Shown here in pieces: positions 8,589 to 15,800 of a DNA stretch of 32,658 nucleotides (within the stretch, counting starts at the first letter, position 1; each line of letters opens with the position of its first letter). The position numbers and the translations under genes are program-made. Source of the DNA: Trueperaceae bacterium (GTDB lineage: Bacteria; Deinococcota; Deinococci; Deinococcales; Trueperaceae); contig PWQI01000010.1 in assembly GCA_003556805.1 (NCBI GenBank), positions 1 to 32,658 of the forward strand, read 5' to 3'. The notes under the pieces are model-generated. The model had not been told where the DNA came from, did not search any database, and saw only the letters and a list, made by a program, of their open reading frames with translations.

Positions 8589-9470
8589 TCAGGCACGCAG
8601 GGTCGGGTCGAGCACGTCGCGCAGGCCGTCCCCGAGGAGGTTGAAGCCCAACACGGCGAGGGTGATGGCGATGCCCGGCGCGAAGGCCATCCACGGGTCG
8701 AGGCGTAGGTAGAGCTGCGCCTGTGAGAGCATGCTGCCCCACTCTGCGGTGGGCGGCTGAACGCCCAGCCCCAGGAACGAGAGCCCGGCGGCCACGAGCA
8801 TGGTCACGCCGATGCGCAGGGTCGCGTAGACGATCACGGGGGCGATGACGGCAGGGAGGAGGTGCCCGAACATGATGCGCACGTGTCCTGCGCCCAAGCC
8901 GCGGGCTGCCTCGATGAACACGCGCTCCTTGGCGCCCAGCACCGAGCCGCGCACCAGCCGCGCGAAGATCGGCACGCCGAACACCGCCGACGCGACGATC
9001 ACCGGACCCACGCCCGGGCCCGTGATCGCGATCAGTCCGATGGCGAGGAGCAGGCCAGGGAACGCCAGCAACACGTCGACCAGCCGCATCGACACGGCGT
9101 CGACCCAGCTTCCAGCATAGCCAGACCACAGGCCCCATACGCCTCCGACGAGCGCGCCGAGCAGCTTCGCGGCGACGCCGATGCCGATCGAGGTCCTGGC
9201 GCCGGCGAGCACCCGCGAGAAGGTGTCGCGGCCGAACTGGTCGGTGCCGAGCCAGTGCTCGGCGCTCGGCGCCTGATTGAGCTTCAGGTAGTTCTGACGA
9301 TCGGCGTCGAAGGGTGTCAGGTAGGGCCCGACGACCGCGAGGGCGACGAACAGGAGCGACAGGAACAGCCCCAGGCTGCCGCTCGGGTGCCTCAGCAGGC
9401 GGCGGAACGCGCTGCGGCGCCGCGGCGCGACACGAGCGTCAGGTTTCGCACTGGACGCGACCTCAGCCAT
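8589..9470 (-). CDS. Peptide/nickel-type ABC transporter permease (DppC-like)
   Basis: A 293-aa inner-membrane permease of the Dpp/Opp family. It has a basic cytoplasmic N-terminus (RRRSAFRRLLRHPSG), a first membrane helix, the periplasmic HWLGTDQFGRDTFSRV signature of DppC/OppC proteins, five further helices, and the EAARGLGAGHVRIMFGHLLP loop that contacts the ATPase. It overlaps the DppB-like gene by 8 nt, so the two are coupled. The substrate is set by the binding protein encoded upstream. No DppD/DppF ATPase gene is in the operon or elsewhere in the window, so an ATPase must be supplied from another locus. Confidence 0.95.
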   Translation of the reverse strand: MAEVASSAKPDARVAPRRRSAFRRLLRHPSGSLGLFLSLLFVALAVVGPYLTPFDADRQNYLKLNQAPSAEHWLGTDQFGRDTFSRVLAGARTSIGIGVAAKLLGALVGGVWGLWSGYAGSWVDAVSMRLVDVLLAFPGLLLAIGLIAITGPGVGPVIVASAVFGVPIFARLVRGSVLGAKERVFIEAARGLGAGHVRIMFGHLLPAVIAPVIVYATLRIGVTMLVAAGLSFLGLGVQPPTAEWGSMLSQAQLYLRLDPWMAFAPGIAITLAVLGFNLLGDGLRDVLDPTLRA

Positions 9471-10386
9471 AGCTGATCCGCGGGTCGACGGCCGCGTAGA
9501 GGACGTCGGCCAACAGGTTGATGAGCACGAACTGCACCGAGAACACCAGCATCAGCGCCTGGATCACCGGGTAGTCGCGCGCCTCGATCGACTGGATCAG
9601 CAGCCAGCCGAGGCCCGGGAAGTTGAAGACGGTCTCGACGATGACCGCACCAGACAGCAGGAAGCCGAACTGCAGGCCCGTGATCGTGATCACCGGGATG
9701 AGCGCGTTCTTGAGGACGTGCTTGCGCAGCACGGTGCGCGGATGGATGCCCTTCGCGCGGGCGGTGCGGACGAAGTCCTCGCCCATCACCTCGAGCAGGC
9801 TCGAGCGGGTGAAGCGCGCGACGGTGCCGATCGCGCCGGCGGCGAGCGTCACGGCCGGCAGCACCATGCCCGACCAGGTGAGGCTGCCCGCGACGGGGAA
9901 GAGGCGCCACTGCACCGCGAAGACGTAGATCAGCAGGATGCCGACGAAGAACGAGGGCGCACTGATGCCGAGGATCGAGCCGATCGTGACGCCCAGATCG
10001 GTGAGCGAGCCGCGCCGCACGGCGGCGATCACGCCCAGTCCGACCCCGACGATCATGGCCAGTGCGATCGCGATCAGCGACAGGGTCAGTGTGGCGCGGA
10101 AGTGGCGCTCGAGCAGTTCGGTGATGGGGCGATCCGAGCGGAACGAGCGGCCGAGTTCGCCCCGCGCCAGCGATCCCAGGTACAGACCGAACTGTGCGGG
10201 GAGGCTGCGGTCGAGGCCGAAGCGTTCGCGCACCGCTGTGACCTCGGCGGGCGTGGCGTCGAGGCCGGCGTAGAGCCGCGCCGGGTCGCCGGGGAGCGCC
10301 CGAACGAACAGGAACATGAGGATGGCGACCCCGAGGAGCGTCGGAATCGCCTGCACGAGGCGGCGCAGCAGATAGAGGAGCAGCAT
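9463..10386 (-). CDS. Peptide/nickel-type ABC transporter permease (DppB-like)
   Basis: A 307-aa permease partner. It opens with LLYLLRRLVQAIPTLLGVAILMF, a typical DppB first helix, followed by LPGDPARLYAG, a helix-rich core, the RTARAKGIHPRTVLRKHVLKNALIP coupling loop, and the C-terminal FNFPGLGWLLIQSIEARDYPVIQA region. Together with the DppC-like protein it forms the membrane channel. It lies 57 nt after the binding-protein gene, in the same direction, and overlaps the next gene by 8 nt. Confidence 0.95.
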   Translation of the reverse strand: MLLLYLLRRLVQAIPTLLGVAILMFLFVRALPGDPARLYAGLDATPAEVTAVRERFGLDRSLPAQFGLYLGSLARGELGRSFRSDRPITELLERHFRATLTLSLIAIALAMIVGVGLGVIAAVRRGSLTDLGVTIGSILGISAPSFFVGILLIYVFAVQWRLFPVAGSLTWSGMVLPAVTLAAGAIGTVARFTRSSLLEVMGEDFVRTARAKGIHPRTVLRKHVLKNALIPVITITGLQFGFLLSGAVIVETVFNFPGLGWLLIQSIEARDYPVIQALMLVFSVQFVLINLLADVLYAAVDPRISYG

Positions 10387-10443
10387 GGGAGTGATGCCCG
10401 GACCGCCGGCGAGGATGGGCGGTCCGGGCCGGGCGTCAGTCGA

Positions 10444-11967
10444 TCAGGGGAGCGCGATCCGGCGCGCGTCGATCTGCTTGTTGGGGTAGTACGCGATGCC
10501 CGTCACGCCGCTGCGTTGACCGGCGATGTTGTCCGGCGAGTAGAGGAAGACCCACGGCGCCATCTCGTGCAGGATGCCGAGCGCCTGCGCGTAGATCGTC
10601 TCGCGCTCGGCGGGGTCGCCGGTGGCGGCGCCCGCCGCCAGGAGGTCTTCGAAGGCGGCGTCCTCGAAGAAGCTCCAGTTGTTCGCCGCGGGCGGCCACG
10701 AGCTGCGGGCGAAGGAGATCTCGAGCGTGCGGGCGGCGTCGCCCGTGGCGCTGGCCGCGCCGACGAGGCCGGCCTCGAACGTCGTCGTCTCGAGTGGCTG
10801 GAAGATCTGTTCGACCAGTGCACCACGCTCGGTCGGGTTGAGCGTCATGCGTACGCCGACGTCGGAGAACATCTGCTGCAAGACCGTCCCTGCTGTCTCG
10901 TACTCGCTCCCCGTGAAGGTCATGACGCCGAACGACAGCGTCTCGCCGCCGGGCCCGTAGCCGGCCTCGGTCAGCAGTTCGATGGCGCGTTCGGGGTCGT
11001 ACGGGTACGGCCCCACCGGCGTATGCCCGAAGACGGGCGCCGGCATCGCAGACGTCATCACGGTGGCGAAGCCGCGGAACACCACGAGTGCGAGTTGCTC
11101 CTTGTCGACGGCGTAGTTGAGCGCCTGGCGGACGCGGACGTCGTCGAAGGGCGGGCGCTGCGTGTTCATCTGGAAGGTGCGCGCGAAGGTCGAGCGCGTG
11201 ACCTGGACCTCGAGTTCGGGGTCGGCGTCGACGCTGTCGACGAGCGCGGGTGGGACGTCCTCGGCCCAGTCGATCTCGCCGGCCTCGAGCATGGCCACGC
11301 GAGTGGCCGCGTTGTTCACCACCATGAAGCGGATCGCATCGACGGTGGCGCTGTCGCCCCAGTAGCCGTCGAAGCGCTCGACCACCACGTACTCGCCGTC
11401 ACGCCACTCGCCGAAGCGGAACGGCCCGGTGCCGACAGGGTTGCGCGGCACGTCGCCCTCCAGCGCAGCGGGGCTGGCGATGTAGGCGTTGGCCAGTGCG
11501 AGGTTGAATATGAACGCACCGTTCGGTGCTGCCAGGCGGAGCGTGAGCTCCATCGGGCCAGTGGCTTCCCACTCGCTCAGGCCGCCGAGGGTGCCGCGTC
11601 CGCGGGCACCGATCGGGTTGTCGGCGTCCATCATCCAATCGAGGTAGGCGACGACGGCTGCCGCGTCGAGCGCCGTGCCGTCGTGGAACACGACCCCCTC
11701 CCGAAGCTGGAACACCAGTTCGGTGGCGTCGTCGGAGATCGTCCATTCGGTCGCGAGCTCGGGCACGACATCGAAGTCGAGGTCGAAGCCGACGAGGCCC
11801 TCGAACATGGTTCGCATGACGCTTGCGTCGGCGAGGCCGGTGGCCTGGCCTGGGGCGAGCGAGGTGTGTGCGAGTGCTTGCGCCACGCGGGCGGTCTGAG
11901 CACTGGCCATCCCCAGCGCGAGGGTGGTCGCGAGGGCGATGAGGATCGGAGGTATGAGACGCTTCAT
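10444..11967 (-). CDS. ABC transporter substrate-binding protein, family 5
   Basis: A 507-aa exported solute-binding protein of the oligopeptide/nickel family (SBP_bac_5). The signal peptide MKRLIPPILIALATTLALGMASAQ ends in ASA-Q. Core family sequence follows: MFEGLVGFD, ATEWTISDDATELVFQLREGVVFHDGT, GTGPFRFGEW, VRQALNYAVDKEQL, YPYDPERAIELLTEAGY. The start follows a strong GAGGAGG site. There is no lipoprotein Cys, so it is soluble in the periplasm or anchored otherwise. The ligand is unknown. Lying between a nitrilase and an RraA-like protein, it may bind a small amide, nitrile or peptide-like compound rather than general oligopeptides; that is inference. Confidence 0.95.
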   Translation of the reverse strand: MKRLIPPILIALATTLALGMASAQTARVAQALAHTSLAPGQATGLADASVMRTMFEGLVGFDLDFDVVPELATEWTISDDATELVFQLREGVVFHDGTALDAAAVVAYLDWMMDADNPIGARGRGTLGGLSEWEATGPMELTLRLAAPNGAFIFNLALANAYIASPAALEGDVPRNPVGTGPFRFGEWRDGEYVVVERFDGYWGDSATVDAIRFMVVNNAATRVAMLEAGEIDWAEDVPPALVDSVDADPELEVQVTRSTFARTFQMNTQRPPFDDVRVRQALNYAVDKEQLALVVFRGFATVMTSAMPAPVFGHTPVGPYPYDPERAIELLTEAGYGPGGETLSFGVMTFTGSEYETAGTVLQQMFSDVGVRMTLNPTERGALVEQIFQPLETTTFEAGLVGAASATGDAARTLEISFARSSWPPAANNWSFFEDAAFEDLLAAGAATGDPAERETIYAQALGILHEMAPWVFLYSPDNIAGQRSGVTGIAYYPNKQIDARRIALP

Positions 11968-12004
11968 GGTTGGCCTCCTCGTAGGCGAATGGGCACGGAG
12001 GGGT

Positions 12005-12838
12005 TCAGGAGCGGGCGTAGACGTCGGGTCTGAGGTGGTGGAGGGTAGGGATTTGGCGGCGGATCTTGTTGACGCGCGCCGTATCGATGCGGGCGTACGT
12101 GATGCCGATCTCGTCGGGCGCGCAGGCGATCACCGTACCCCACGGATCGACGACCAGCGACCGGCCGAAGGCCTTGAAGCCGCCCTCGCCGTCGCCGTCG
12201 CCGATGGTCGCAGCCGCGATCACGTACTGGCCGTTTTCGATCGCGCGCGCCCGGAGTAGCACCTCCCAGTGGTCGCGACCGGTGGGCGTGGTGAAGTTCG
12301 ACGGGACCATGGTCGCGACCGCGCCCCGAAGCGCCAGGGCACGGAACATCTCAGGGAAGCGCAGGTCGTAGCAGATCGTGAGCCCGACCGTCCCCAGCGG
12401 CGTATCGACCGACTCGATCCGGTCTCCCGGCAGGTTGCGTGTCGACTCCATCGCCTTGACCTGGCCGTCGACGACGACGTCGAACAGATGGACCTTGCGG
12501 TACGCGGCCGCCTGGCGGCCCTCGGGGTCGAACACGAGCCCGGTGTTCCAGGTCTTGTTCGGGTCGTCGGTTCGCTCGTTGAAGCTGCCGGCGAAGAGCC
12601 ACACGCCGTGCGTGCGCGCCGCCGTGGCGAGCGCCTCGGTCAGGGGTCCCGGCACCGGCTCGGCCTGCGCCAGCTTGAGGGCGTTCGGGCCGCGCAGGTG
12701 GAACGTCTCGGGGAGCGCGATCCAATCGGCGCCGGCGCGCGCCGCATCTTCGATCAGCTCGAAGGTGCGCTCGAGGTTGGCGGTCTTGTCGGTGCCGGGA
12801 TCGGTCTGGACGAGGGCGACGATGGCGGTGTCGGACAT
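12005..12838 (-). CDS. Nitrilase-superfamily carbon-nitrogen hydrolase
   Basis: A 277-aa hydrolase of the Nit1/Nit2 (amidase) branch. The catalytic triad is readable: Glu44 in LPETF, Lys115 in YRKVHLFD, Cys156 in ICYDLRFPE. PSNFTTPTGRDHWEVLLRARAIENGQYVIAA and GRSLVVDPWG match deaminated-glutathione amidase and omega-amidase types, so it may hydrolyse an amide of a keto acid. It is cytoplasmic. The ORF track begins at 13072, but the ATG at 12838 is where the family starts. TACCGT lies 5 nt before that ATG, a leaderless promoter with no SD. It is probably the first gene of the operon with the transporter and RraA-like genes; the binding-protein gene begins 37 nt downstream. The exact substrate is not known. 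Confidence 0.93.
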   Translation of the reverse strand: MSDTAIVALVQTDPGTDKTANLERTFELIEDAARAGADWIALPETFHLRGPNALKLAQAEPVPGPLTEALATAARTHGVWLFAGSFNERTDDPNKTWNTGLVFDPEGRQAAAYRKVHLFDVVVDGQVKAMESTRNLPGDRIESVDTPLGTVGLTICYDLRFPEMFRALALRGAVATMVPSNFTTPTGRDHWEVLLRARAIENGQYVIAAATIGDGDGEGGFKAFGRSLVVDPWGTVIACAPDEIGITYARIDTARVNKIRRQIPTLHHLRPDVYARS

Positions 12839-12843
12839 ACCGG

Positions 12844-12849
12844 ACGGTA
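12844..12849 (-). promoter_or_regulatory. Leaderless -10 box (TACCGT) for the nitrilase operon
   Basis: TACCGT is followed by CCGGT and the ATG at 12838. The 5-nt spacing puts the transcript start at or beside the start codon, and no SD is present. Confidence 0.5.
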
Positions 12850-12974
12850 CAGCATGCCCGCTGATGGCTCCGTCACACCCCGCATCATGGTCAGGCGATA
12901 CGTTGACCAGCACGCCACACGCCTGCCGCCCGCGGCGACCATGGCCCACCCAGGCGTCCATGAGGAGGTCTCGC

Positions 12975-13523
12975 ATGCCTAGCCGCACCAGCGCCCCCAG
13001 TCCGCTCGCCCTCGCCCTCTCGTTCGTCGTCGCCCTCGGGCTCGCCACGGCGGCGGCCGTGGGCGAGGCCATGGCGACCTATCAGAACGATGCCGCCGGC
13101 TTCCGTCTCGACCATCCGGCTTCGTGGGAGGCGCTCGATGGAGGCTTGGAGAGGACCAGTGTGGACCTGTTCGACGAGTCCGGATTGGGCTTCGCGACCG
13201 TTGCCGTGTACCCGACGAGCGACCTCCCGTCGACCGACCCGGCCACGTTGCTCGAGCTGTTGTTCGACGGTCACGTGATGTTCGTCGAGGTCCTCGAGAC
13301 GCGTGACGGCGACGCGATCAGTCTCGGTGGCGTCGCCGGCGTCGTGCGTCACTTCGACGGCGTGAGCACGCAGGGCGCCGGAGCGCCGCAGACCGGCAGC
13401 GTCTACGTCGCGAGCACCGACGAGCTCCTCATCGTGATCAGCGTGCAGGCGAACGCGGACCACATCGAGGCGTACCGGCCCGCGTTCGATGCCATCGTCG
13501 CGAGCTTCGCCCTCGCTCCCTGA
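12975..13523 (+). CDS. Exported PsbP/DcrB-like protein
   Basis: A 182-aa exported protein. A Sec signal peptide spans roughly residues 1-33 (LALALSFVVALGLATAAAVGEAMA). The mature part begins ATYQNDAAGFRLDHPASWEAL, the opening strand pattern of PsbP/DcrB-type domains, and ends with IEAYRPAFDAIVASFAL, also typical of that fold. Members are usually periplasmic or lipoproteins with ill-defined roles. There is no lipobox Cys. The start at 12975 follows an AGGAGGT ribosome site 6-7 nt upstream. It is divergent from the nitrilase gene across a 136-nt gap. The fold call is by pattern and moderate. Confidence 0.8.
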   Translation: MPSRTSAPSPLALALSFVVALGLATAAAVGEAMATYQNDAAGFRLDHPASWEALDGGLERTSVDLFDESGLGFATVAVYPTSDLPSTDPATLLELLFDGHVMFVEVLETRDGDAISLGGVAGVVRHFDGVSTQGAGAPQTGSVYVASTDELLIVISVQANADHIEAYRPAFDAIVASFALAP

Positions 13524-13556
13524 CGGCCTGGCGTCGGGGCCGTGGCGCGTGCGGGG

Positions 13557-13562
13557 TAGCAT
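13557..13562 (+). promoter_or_regulatory. Leaderless -10 box (TAGCAT) before the 15-codon mini-ORF
   Basis: TAGCAT is followed after 6 nt by ATG 13569. The same hexamer with similar spacing precedes two genes at 18.6 kb. Confidence 0.45.
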
Positions 13563-13568
13563 GCCGGC

Positions 13569-13616
13569 ATGAGGCGCGCACGCAACCACCATCCCGCGTC
13601 TAGGACGGTGTCATGA
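13569..13616 (+). CDS. Putative 15-aa leaderless mini-ORF coupled to the 100-aa gene
   Basis: MRRARNHHPASRTVS is read from an ATG 6 nt after TAGCAT. Its TGA (13614-13616) overlaps ATG 13613 of the next gene as ATGA. The layout copies that at 4930-4992. The peptide has no visible domain. Expression is inferred only from the promoter and overlap. Confidence 0.35.
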   Translation: MRRARNHHPASRTVS

Positions 13617-13915
13617 CGCGGCGAACCACACGGCTCGCGAAGCCGTCGTCGCCTGCGTGCCCCGTGCATACGGTCACCATCGAGCGCCAGCTCGAGCAAC
13701 CACCGGTGACGGTGCGCTCGGAGCTCGAGCCGCTCGGTGACGGACGCGTGCGGATCGTTCGCTACCTGCGGAGGCGCCGGCATGCGGCGCGCTTCGAGCG
13801 CGTGCGGGCCATGGAGGGCCGGGTGGTGTCCTTCGAGCAGCTCCACGTGGGCCGCTCGTACGGCGAGGTGTTCCCCCAGGCCGGGTTGTTCGACGGTGCC
13901 GACGAGGCCAGCTGA
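13613..13915 (+). CDS. 100-aa basic hypothetical protein
   Basis: A small Arg-rich protein that I do not recognise. The middle, VTIERQLEQPPVTVRSELEPLGDGRVRIVRYLRRRRH, looks like short beta strands with a basic patch. There is no signal peptide, membrane segment or Cys pair. Third codon positions are almost all G or C, as in real genes here. ATG 13613 has AGGA about 9 nt upstream and overlaps the mini-ORF stop, so it may be translated by coupling. The frame also carries a large plus-strand shadow ORF (13737-14843), which is rejected. The gene converges on the heliorhodopsin gene with 52 nt between them. Confidence 0.6.
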   Translation: MTRRTTRLAKPSSPACPVHTVTIERQLEQPPVTVRSELEPLGDGRVRIVRYLRRRRHAARFERVRAMEGRVVSFEQLHVGRSYGEVFPQAGLFDGADEAS

Positions 13916-13967
13916 GGCTGGCCGGCGGAAACAGGGCGTCAGGCCACGCGGGAGCGCTCCGTCGCCG

Positions 13968-14768
13968 TCACACGGGTGCGAGCGTGCCGGCGAAGATGAT
14001 CCAACACAGCACGGACTTGGCCGCCAGGCTCAGGATGATGTAGGCGCGTTCACCGTACACGTAGTCGCGCCATGGCCCGATCTTCTTGTACTGCAAGACC
14101 ATGTTGACGGCGAAGATGTTGAAGAACACGAAGAGCGTGGGGACGATCGCGTACACGAAGGCCGGGGGTCCGGCCTCGCCGCCCGACGAGACCGCGCCGG
14201 CGAACGAGATCATGATCACGATCCAGGGGACGATGCCGGCAACGCTGCCGTAGATGAACGCCGACCAATCGACCCGTTCCGTGTAGTGGTTGTGGTACTC
14301 CATCATGATTCCGAACAGGTTCATGGTCGCGTTCACCGTGAAGATGAGGATGACCGCGCCGAGGTCCCACACGCCGGTGAGCAGTCCGATCAAGACGATC
14401 ATCACGGACGAGCTGAGCGCGTACTCGTAGAAGCGCACGGGGTTCATGCCGCGCCTCAAGTCGCGCGCGTAGCGCGAGAAGCCGATCGTGGCGAGGTACC
14501 CGTGGGCGACGGCGGAGATCAGCAGGAACGACGCGACGGCGGGGCCGAAGCGCAGCTCGAACAGCAGCTGTGGGTCGGGGGAGAGCGAGAACGTCTCGGG
14601 GTCGAAGCTGAGGAAGTTGGTGAAGATCGGGTAGGTGGTGTCGTTGCTCACGAGGATCATGAACACGCCCTGAACGAGGTGCACCAGCCCCATGATCGCG
14701 TTGAAGCGCCGCAGGCGCTGCATGCGTTCGTCGCTGACGTGCACGCTGCGGGTCGTCGTGGTGGCCAT
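13968..14768 (-). CDS. Heliorhodopsin
   Basis: A 266-aa seven-helix retinal protein of the heliorhodopsin family, whose N-terminus lies inside the cell, opposite to type-1 rhodopsins. Family marks are plain. The retinal Schiff-base lysine is Lys251 in SLAAKSVLCW. The counter-ion Glu115 lies in FYEYALSSSVMI. The two inner histidines of the characterised protein 48C12 match His30 (GLVHLVQG) and His89 (AVAHGY). NATMNLFGIMMEYHN and YGERAYIILSLAAKS are also typical. These are slow-cycling, generally non-pumping photoreceptors or enzyme regulators; the partner is unknown here. The start follows GGAG. No carotenoid cleavage gene for retinal is in the window. The neighbours do not name its role. Confidence 0.95.
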   Translation of the reverse strand: MATTTTRSVHVSDERMQRLRRFNAIMGLVHLVQGVFMILVSNDTTYPIFTNFLSFDPETFSLSPDPQLLFELRFGPAVASFLLISAVAHGYLATIGFSRYARDLRRGMNPVRFYEYALSSSVMIVLIGLLTGVWDLGAVILIFTVNATMNLFGIMMEYHNHYTERVDWSAFIYGSVAGIVPWIVIMISFAGAVSSGGEAGPPAFVYAIVPTLFVFFNIFAVNMVLQYKKIGPWRDYVYGERAYIILSLAAKSVLCWIIFAGTLAPV

Positions 14769-14817
14769 GGAGCTCCGTTCATCGTTGCCGGCGCAGGTTG
14801 GTGCCCGCTTCGGCGCC

Positions 14818-14823
14818 AGCCTA
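14818..14823 (-). promoter_or_regulatory. Candidate -10 box (TAGGCT) of the heliorhodopsin gene
   Basis: TAGGCT fits TANNNT and would start a transcript with about a 40-nt leader carrying the GGAG site. The same hexamer precedes the GNAT gene. A second candidate, TTTGATAATT, lies upstream at 14887-14878. Confidence 0.35.
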
Positions 14824-14877
14824 CCGCTCCACGAGAGGCGTGAACCGTGGGCGCAGTGCCAGTCGCACTCAGTCGCG

Positions 14878-14889
14878 AATTATCAAATG
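14878..14889 (-). promoter_or_regulatory. AT-rich motif CATTTGATAATT, possible second heliorhodopsin promoter
   Basis: On the minus strand this reads CATTTGATAATT, including a near-consensus GATAAT, about 110 nt before the heliorhodopsin ATG. CATTTGATAA recurs on the same strand at 15181-15172, and TTTGATAATT recurs just before the recombinase gene at 24224. Such AT runs are rare in this DNA. Confidence 0.35.
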
Positions 14890-15159
14890 CGGCACATGCC
14901 TCGCGGTTCCCGCGCACCCTCGATCCATGTCGACCCTCGCGCCGGGAAGGGCCTGTCCGATAATGTTGCGGTGCGCTGAACGTGACGGTGACGTGGGTAC
15001 ACCGAGAAGGTCCACTGTGCACACGTGTTCCGCCACGTAGACCGCGTTCGATCAGGGTGCTGAGGTCACGGTGCGTGGCGATGTCGGATGGCGAGTCGTG
15101 GGCGTGGGTAGGTGCGGCGTTGGACTGGGTGTCTTGGGTCAGGGGTCATACGAAGAGTG

Positions 15160-15177
15160 TGATAAGTTGTCTTATCA
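15160..15177. promoter_or_regulatory. 18-bp AT-rich inverted repeat
   Basis: TGATAAGTTGTCTTATCA has perfect 7-bp arms around TTGT. It looks like a binding site for a dimeric regulator, since a hairpin this AT-rich would be weak. It lies 95 nt after the toxin stop and about 390 nt upstream of the heliorhodopsin start. One arm contains the CATTTGATAA motif shared with 14880-14889. Confidence 0.4.
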
Positions 15178-15272
15178 AATGTCAATCAGAGGACGCCAAC
15201 GACCCGCACGAAGCCATCCTCAGGGCTGTCTCGCAGACCTCGACGTCCGTTCCGGAACCCGATAGCGCGACT

Positions 15273-15800
15273 TCACTCGCGCGGTGGTCCGTCGTCGAGG
15301 GCGCGCTGGTACGGATGCAATCGCGGGTCGAGCGAGAAGCGCTCGCGACGCACGATCTCGACGCGCGCCATCTCGGCGTGCTGCGGGTTGAGGATGAGGT
15401 TGTGATCGAAGGGCACGATCACGCTCGGGACGCGCAGCACGAGCGTGCGGGCAGAGCGCAGCCAGTCGCTCCCGAACGCCCGCGAACGCGCCTCGGGATC
15501 TTCGCCGTTCGCCACGGCCTGGTGCTGCAACTGCCAGGCACGCTCGACCGACACCTCCTCGACGCTGGCGTCCTCGGGCAGCGCGAGCTCGAGCAGGGTC
15601 TGGTCGTCGAAGTCGGCGAGCCCGGTGTGGACGGCACGCTCGAGCAGCGCGAGGCTGGCGTTGCTGCTGGTGTACACGACGGGAGTGCCGAGGTCGTTCC
15701 AGCGACCGGCGGCGTGGAGGCCGCCGGCGCCGTCGATGGGGTCGAATCCGGGTGTGCGCGCGTAGGGTGCCGCGTGGTCGAACAGGCGCCAGGCGCGCAC
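15273..15800 (-). CDS. RES-domain toxin of a RES/Xre type II toxin-antitoxin system
   Basis: A 175-aa toxin of the Res/MbcT/ParT family. Known members degrade NAD+ or ADP-ribosylate a host enzyme. Seen: GGLHAAGRWNDLGTPVVYTSSNASLALLE and VPSVIVPFDHNLILNPQHAE. Arg33, Tyr43 and Glu54 have the same 10- and 11-residue spacing as Arg31, Tyr41 and Glu52, which I recall as active-site residues of Pseudomonas putida Res. Ser126 in VPS is the likely conserved serine. All key residues are present, so the toxin looks functional. It starts at GTG 15800, whose first base is the last base of the antitoxin TAG. The ORF-track start at 16154 lies inside the antitoxin gene and is rejected. Confidence 0.9.
   Translation of the reverse strand: MRAWRLFDHAAPYARTPGFDPIDGAGGLHAAGRWNDLGTPVVYTSSNASLALLERAVHTGLADFDDQTLLELALPEDASVEEVSVERAWQLQHQAVANGEDPEARSRAFGSDWLRSARTLVLRVPSVIVPFDHNLILNPQHAEMARVEIVRRERFSLDPRLHPYQRALDDGPPRE

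Larger units (their letters stand above)
14824..15272. other. Stretch of about 450 nt without a supported gene
   Basis: Between the heliorhodopsin promoter and the RES toxin stop I see no gene. ORFs through it (15071-15265, 14798-15040, 14982-15803) lack ribosome sites, recognisable sequence or the usual codon bias. It is locally poorer in GC and holds two minus-strand CATTTGATAA motifs, a plus-strand GATAAT (14960-14965) and an 18-bp inverted repeat. It could be an extended regulatory region or a decayed gene. I see no tRNA or other RNA gene in it. Confidence 0.6.

Noticed and set aside
9718-12033. 771-aa plus-strand ORF
   Set aside because: Antisense to DppB-like, binding-protein and nitrilase genes, all of which have strong family matches.
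15030-15080. Possible tRNA T-arm (GTTCGATC)
   Set aside because: No matching T-stem, acceptor stem or anticodon arm around it.
15071-15265. 64-aa ORF in the gene-free stretch
   Set aside because: No ribosome site, no recognisable sequence, and codon use unlike neighbouring genes.
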